Shown in pieces: positions 60,159 to 64,000 of a stretch of DNA of 64,000 bases. Made by a program: the position numbers and the translations under genes. This stretch comes from an uncultured Methanomicrobiales archaeon (lineage in GTDB: Archaea > Halobacteriota > Methanomicrobia > Methanomicrobiales > Methanospirillaceae). Within the stretch, counting starts at the first letter, position 1; the number at the start of each line of letters is the position of its first letter. The stretch is taken from positions 1 through 64,000 of the forward strand of contig CAIULN010000095.1 in assembly GCA_903900025.1 (NCBI GenBank). Reading direction: 5' to 3'. The notes beneath the pieces are model-generated. The model was not told where the DNA came from and ran no database searches. It saw only the letters and a program-made list of their open reading frames with translations.

Positions 60159-60167
60159 TAAAAATCC

Positions 60168-60791
60168 CTACTTCTCCTCGCTCTGCTGTGCCGGGCAGAA
60201 GTTGCAGATCGAATGCGGGACTTCTTTTTCCTTGTCCCGGATCAGGCAGTAATATTCCCTGCCGCGTTTTTCAACGGTATACCCGCCCGGGAACGGCATG
60301 CCGACAGGGTGGCCCGGCTCGTCAAGCACAAACATGGAAAACGCCGAGATCAGGTAGTAAAAGAGCCGGTTTCTCGGCTGGCGGAGGTGCGGGTTGCGCT
60401 CGTTTACGTCGTCCCACGCAAAACATCCCAAGGGCACCATATCACAGAACGCAGAAAAGGTCTTTTGATCACTCACGGGATCTGGCATCCGCTCAAATTC
60501 CCCCCCACGGTCCATCGCGATGAGCCGGTGGTGGGCTCCGAAGAGCTGCCCGAGGAAATAGGGGCGGATCCTCTCCTTATAGGGGGAGGGGAGCTTGTCG
60601 ATCTCATTGTTCAGCCGCCCCCCGATCACCTGGAGCTCGAAGAGCGAGTAGGTCAGGACTTCGCGGGCGACGAGCGTACCGAGCTCCCCCCGGCTCCGTG
60701 CAATCCGGAACCGGTCTGCGATCGACCGGATCGTCGATAAGTCCTCTGAAAACTCCTCCATGAGCCCTGCTGCCGCAGGCTGCGCTGCCAT
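60168..60791 (-). CDS. UPF0305 (DUF2115) protein
   Basis: A 207-residue protein with the DUF2115 sequence: TLVAREVLTYSLFELQVIGGRLNNEIDKLPSPYKERIRPYFLGQLFGAHHRLI, FCDMVPLGCFAWDDVNERNPHL, and the C-terminal Cys pair SICNFCPAQ. The family is methanogen-specific and uncharacterised. ATG 60791 with ggagg upstream is chosen; an in-frame ATG 14 codons earlier is possible. Its stop is immediately beside the right target duplication of the MITE. Confidence 0.85.
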   Translation of the reverse strand: MAAQPAAAGLMEEFSEDLSTIRSIADRFRIARSRGELGTLVAREVLTYSLFELQVIGGRLNNEIDKLPSPYKERIRPYFLGQLFGAHHRLIAMDRGGEFERMPDPVSDQKTFSAFCDMVPLGCFAWDDVNERNPHLRQPRNRLFYYLISAFSMFVLDEPGHPVGMPFPGGYTVEKRGREYYCLIRDKEKEVPHSICNFCPAQQSEEK

Positions 60792-61010
60792 ACCCTCTCC
60801 TCCTTTCTGTACATAGCGTACCGGATATGACATAGTTTATGATGATCACCAAACGGATTCCAAAACGATGGCGGGGGTCCGGATTCAGGCGCTGTCCTGC
60901 ATGCCCTGCACGAACCAGCCCTGCCCCCTCCTTTGCCTGTAATCGCTGTACAAACAATAAGGTTCATGGCTTTCAATCACGTTCATTGAGATGAGACATG
61001 CGGGGGGAGC

Positions 61011-62225
61011 ATGAGCCGCAGAAAAAAACAGAGGGATATCTTTGCCGAGTCGCTCGCACTCCATGAAAAGTTCCATGGGAAGATCGAGGTCCACTCCAAG
61101 GTGCCCCTGACGACCCGCCGTGACCTTTCCCTCGCCTACACGCCGGGGGTCGGGGCGGTATGCAAGGCGATCGACAAGGACAAAAACCTCGCCTACCGGT
61201 ACACGCTCAAGGCGAACACGATTGCAATTGTAACCGACGGCTCCCGTGTCCTGTCGCTGGGAAATATCGGGGGATATGCCGCGATCCCGGTCATGGAGGG
61301 AAAAGCCCTGCTCTTCAAGAAACTCGCCGACATCGATGCGTTCCCGCTCTGCTTCGAGAGTTACCATACCGAGTTTGCCGACGAGATCAAAAACATTGCG
61401 CCGGTCTTTGGCGGGATCGCGCTCGAGGACATCGCGGCGCCAAAGTGCTTCGAACTCGAGGAGGCGTTGCAGGGGATCGGCATCCCGGTCATGCACGATG
61501 ACCAGCACGGGACTGCCATTGTTGTGCTTGCCGCGCTCCTGAACGCCTGCCGGGTGACAAAGAAGCGGTTCGAGGAGTTAAACATCGTTGTCAGCGGGGC
61601 CGGCGCTGCCGGGTTTGCAATCACCCGCATGCTCGCCGGGATCGGGTACGACCCTGACCTGTTCCCGCAGGTGAACGATATCATTGTCTGCGACTCGCAG
61701 GGGATCATCCACCGGCACCGCGAGGGCCTGTACGGCAATAAATACAAGTTCATCATGGCGGAGGAGACGAACAAGGCAGGCCGGACGGGCACCCTTGCCG
61801 ATGCGATGCAGGGGGCAGATGTCTGCATCGGTGTCTCGGTGCCGGACATTATCACGCAGAAGATGGTCCGGTCGATGAACCGGGACCCGGTCATCTTTGC
61901 CCTCGCAAACCCGTCGCCCGAGATCCACCCCCATGATGCACTGCTCGCGGGAGCGGCGGTTGTCGGGACGGGGCGGGGCGAGTTCCCCAACCAGATCAAC
62001 TACGCTCTCGCGTTCCCCGGTATCTTCCGGGGGGCGCTGGACGTCTGCGCTACACGGATCTCTGACGAGATGAAGCTGGCGGCTGCACACGCTATCGCCG
62101 ATTATGTCAGACGCCCACGCAAAGACCGGATCCTGCCCCGGGTCCTCAACCGCGATGTGGTGAAAGCCGTGGCACGGGCGGTCCGTGAAGCGGCGATCAA
62201 AAGCGGGTGTGCCCGGACGATTTGA
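61011..62225 (+). CDS. NAD(P)-dependent malic enzyme
   Basis: A 404-residue enzyme converting malate to pyruvate and CO2. Conserved segments: KIEVHSKVPLTTRRDLSLAYTPGVGAVCKAI (catalytic Tyr), NTIAIVTDGSRVLSLGNIGGYAAIPVMEGKALLFKKLADIDAFPLC, NIAPVFGGIALEDIAAPKCFELE (metal), MHDDQHGTAIVVLAAL, the nucleotide loop VSGAGAAGFAITRML, and ALANPSPEI. It lacks the phosphotransacetylase-like domain of bacterial MaeB, the short archaeal form. SD ggggggag precedes ATG 61011. It probably supplies pyruvate or reducing power from C4 acids. Confidence 0.92.
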   Translation: MSRRKKQRDIFAESLALHEKFHGKIEVHSKVPLTTRRDLSLAYTPGVGAVCKAIDKDKNLAYRYTLKANTIAIVTDGSRVLSLGNIGGYAAIPVMEGKALLFKKLADIDAFPLCFESYHTEFADEIKNIAPVFGGIALEDIAAPKCFELEEALQGIGIPVMHDDQHGTAIVVLAALLNACRVTKKRFEELNIVVSGAGAAGFAITRMLAGIGYDPDLFPQVNDIIVCDSQGIIHRHREGLYGNKYKFIMAEETNKAGRTGTLADAMQGADVCIGVSVPDIITQKMVRSMNRDPVIFALANPSPEIHPHDALLAGAAVVGTGRGEFPNQINYALAFPGIFRGALDVCATRISDEMKLAAAHAIADYVRRPRKDRILPRVLNRDVVKAVARAVREAAIKSGCARTI

Positions 62226-62406
62226 AAAAAAAATTTAGTCCGGCGCAATCAGCCGTTCTTTTTTTGCAGGCACCCCCACTCACGCCTGTTCCTGAACTGC
62301 CGGTCCCGTTATTTAACTTCGTTTTCGAAATCAATATCAGCATGCACGATGATCACCTCTTATCAGAAAACGACGTATTTTGGTCTCTGAAATGAGGTGA
62401 CAACAC

Positions 62407-62727
62407 ATGGCTGAAGAAAAGAAGGGTCTTGTTCAGGAATTTATGGATTTCCTTATGAAATACCAGGTCATTGGCCTTGCTGTAGCGTTTATTATCGGTG
62501 CAGCAGCGACAAAAATGGTGACGGCTTGTGTAGCTGATATCATCATGCCGGTCATTGCGGTGCTCATTCCCGGAGGGGACTGGAGGACTTCGGTCCTTCA
62601 GCTGGGCCCGGTAAAATTGCTTGTGGGTGATTTTGTTGGTGCTATCATCGATTTTGTCATCATTGCACTGGTTGTGTTCCTTATTGTCAAATATATGATG
62701 AGAGGGGACACATCCAAAAAGATCTAA
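62407..62727 (+). CDS. mscL: Large-conductance mechanosensitive channel
   Basis: A 106-residue MscL: the N-terminal amphipathic helix EEKKGLVQEFMDFLMKYQVIGLAVAFIIGAAATKMVTACVADIIMPVIAVLI (first helix with the conserved pore region), a short external loop and the second helix DFVGAIIDFVIIALVVFLIVKYMM. It is shorter than the E. coli protein and lacks the long cytoplasmic helix. It opens under high membrane tension to release solutes. It has a gaggtg ribosome site and its own promoter in a 180-bp gap. Confidence 0.88.
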   Translation: MAEEKKGLVQEFMDFLMKYQVIGLAVAFIIGAAATKMVTACVADIIMPVIAVLIPGGDWRTSVLQLGPVKLLVGDFVGAIIDFVIIALVVFLIVKYMMRGDTSKKI

Positions 62728-63017
62728 TCTTTTTTCAGGAGTTTAACTCCTGCATTTTGCAGGGTATCTGATCCAATGTCAGTCGGAATTGTTCCCGGAT
62801 TTACGTTATTTCGGAACAGGAAAGATGCGGACCAATCATGAGCCGGGAAAAGTTATGATGGTATATTTCTGGTGTTCGACGAGTCACCGGTATACACTGC
62901 TGATAATTCCGAAGTTGCCTTCCCTGGGGACAAGACGCATACAGAAGAAATTACCAGGACAACCATCGCGATGATGTTGCCCATAAAAGCCAATGGAGGT
63001 TTCCCGGGTTGGTGGGC
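62728..63017. other. 290-bp gap without a recognisable gene
   Basis: An open plus-strand stretch here (around 62872-63017, containing FDESPVYTADNSEVAFPGDKT) has no ribosome site and no family I recognise. The left part is the transcription end of mscL, with a GGAG-TTTAAC-TCC hairpin (62738-62751). Possibly the remnant of a lost gene. Confidence 0.35.
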
Positions 63018-63827
63018 TTATGCGACCGTGTCCCAGAAAGCGGTGAGTGCATTCCAGATGTTTTTGTGCAATTGCCTGATCATCATCTGAGATTTTTTGC
63101 CCCCGTTGTGCGGATCGCCCGAATTCCCGCGTTCATAGAGCGAGCGGTTCACCTCGATCTGGACCCACGGCACGCCCTTGTGCCAGTAGTGGGCGTTTAC
63201 GATGAAGCCCCCGGAGAACGGGTTATTGATGGCAACCTCACGCCCGAGGGAAAATTCGTCCCGGAATGCAGCGGCGAGCGCCCCGATCCATGCCGCCGGG
63301 CACGTGGCGACACTCCCTTTCCGTGCCCTGCCGTGCCGGTCGCCGTTGTTGCCAAGGCAGATCAGGGGGCGGGGTTTCCCGGCGTCAGTCTGCCCACAGG
63401 AACCGACGGGGAGCATGGAGTGGCAGTCAAACGCGACCTTCACGATGTGGTGATCGATCAGCTCGTCCACCCGCTGGTGGTACGGGAAATAATAGGTCAT
63501 CAGGAGCCGGTGGACGAGCGCCATGTCCGGGAACTGCCCCTCGCAATAGACATCCTTCCCGTCGATCGTCCGGACCTTGATGATGCCGTCCGGGTCCTTT
63601 CCCGGAAGCGGGAGCGGGGGGCGGTTCAGGTCAACAACCATGCGGGAGATGGGCGTGTCGATGAATGCACCGACGCATTTTTTGAAATTGAAGATCGTTC
63701 TGGTTGCAGGGTCGCAGTAATAGAGAAGCTCCTCCTCTGAAAGGCTGATCCGCCCGCGGACTTCGGGCGGGATCTCCACACCCCCGTGGGGGACCGAGAC
63801 CAGGAACGGATACCTCTTTTCTGGCAT
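63018..63827 (-). CDS. N-formylglutamate amidohydrolase family protein
   Basis: A 269-residue zinc-type hydrolase of the FGase fold: LVSVPHGGVEIPPEV (first metal His), VVDLNRPPLP, KVAFDCHSMLPVGSCGQ (second His), and the C-terminal NNPFSGGFIVNAHYWHKGVPWVQIEVNRSLY. Members hydrolyse N-formylglutamate or related amides. No histidine-degradation genes are nearby, so the substrate is open. Start at ATG 63827. Confidence 0.8.
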   Translation of the reverse strand: MPEKRYPFLVSVPHGGVEIPPEVRGRISLSEEELLYYCDPATRTIFNFKKCVGAFIDTPISRMVVDLNRPPLPLPGKDPDGIIKVRTIDGKDVYCEGQFPDMALVHRLLMTYYFPYHQRVDELIDHHIVKVAFDCHSMLPVGSCGQTDAGKPRPLICLGNNGDRHGRARKGSVATCPAAWIGALAAAFRDEFSLGREVAINNPFSGGFIVNAHYWHKGVPWVQIEVNRSLYERGNSGDPHNGGKKSQMMIRQLHKNIWNALTAFWDTVA

Positions 63828-64000
63828 GCTACCGTAGTGATGGTACGACGCGGGATTGTGTTAAGATTGCGGTGAACGGAACCAGAATTCGGGTATGCAG
63901 GTATATTTTTTAAAATTCTGGTACGCAGGCATGGCAGGCCGGGCGTGGTGGTACCCGGAACGGGGATACAATCGTAAAAACCGATACATGTCAAAAATTA
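63828..64000. other. Window end without a recognisable gene
   Basis: The last 173 bp hold the promoter side of the amidohydrolase gene and A/T-rich sequence; no complete gene is visible. Confidence 0.4.

Noticed and set aside
1-64000. CRISPR array, rRNA, prophage or complete insertion sequence
   Set aside because: No regularly spaced repeats, rRNA sequence, phage genes or transposase were seen on either strand.

Overview
The window comes from a methanogenic archaeon, most likely of the order Methanomicrobiales (Methanoregula-like). The evidence is archaeal information-processing genes (aIF2-gamma, Rpo7, Spt4, S24e, S27ae, L40e, a Kae1-Bud32 fusion), an AglB oligosaccharyltransferase, an F390-synthetase-like AMP-forming ligase, an archaeal GTP-dependent dephospho-CoA kinase, TATA-type promoters and tRNA genes without encoded CCA. 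Exact species placement is inference. Coding density is high. Most gene blocks overlap by 1 to 16 bases, so many operons are translationally coupled.

Layout. 1-7.7 kb: the 3' end of a conserved gene, a DUF2178/XRE-regulator pair behind two 18-bp operator-like repeats, a MrfA-like helicase with a MrfB-like exonuclease, a HAD phosphatase, a transglutaminase-like lipoprotein and a solitary DNA methyltransferase. 7.8-11.6 kb: minimal SufC-SufB, Pcm, a KynB-like cyclase and an unknown Cys-rich protein. 11.6-21.7 kb: a nucleotide-sugar and N-glycosylation island (GlmM, two GlmU-like paralogues, GlmS, a sugar acyltransferase, a glycosyltransferase and AglB), with a hairpin-rich candidate ncRNA before aglB. 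21.7-33.2 kb: an HDAC-like deacetylase, NikR, the translation/transcription/t6A operon, HtpX, membrane proteins and a tRNA-Gly/tRNA-Val pair.

33.4-50.3 kb is the least regular part. It holds an aldehyde:ferredoxin oxidoreductase, an iron-sulfur flavoprotein, a stand-alone N-terminal domain of a Schlafen-type helicase, a REC-PAS histidine kinase, a broken rubredoxin gene, pirin, an FkbM methyltransferase, a frameshifted LamG-like remnant, a mechanosensitive channel, a small internally duplicated protein behind a perfect 5' hairpin, an F390-synthetase-like ligase divergent from a SPASM radical SAM enzyme, a small zinc-ribbon protein and a second solitary DNA methyltransferase. 50.3-58.9 kb: a CHASE4-PAS protein without an ATPase domain, then a complete trpEGDCFBA operon preceded by two identical-architecture TGTA-N8-TACA elements 40 bp apart. 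59-64 kb: an ArsC-type phosphatase, a 330-bp MITE-like element with 13-bp terminal inverted repeats and an 8-bp target duplication, a UPF0305 protein, malic enzyme, MscL and an N-formylglutamate-amidohydrolase-like protein.

The strongest unexplained signals are the MITE with four internal hairpins (59829-60158), the hairpin-rich candidate RNA before aglB (18872-19003), the paired trp operators, the paired XRE operators, the two diverged GlmU paralogues, the radical SAM locus with a possible short upstream peptide, and several genes decaying or reduced to one domain. No CRISPR array, rRNA, prophage or complete insertion sequence is visible.
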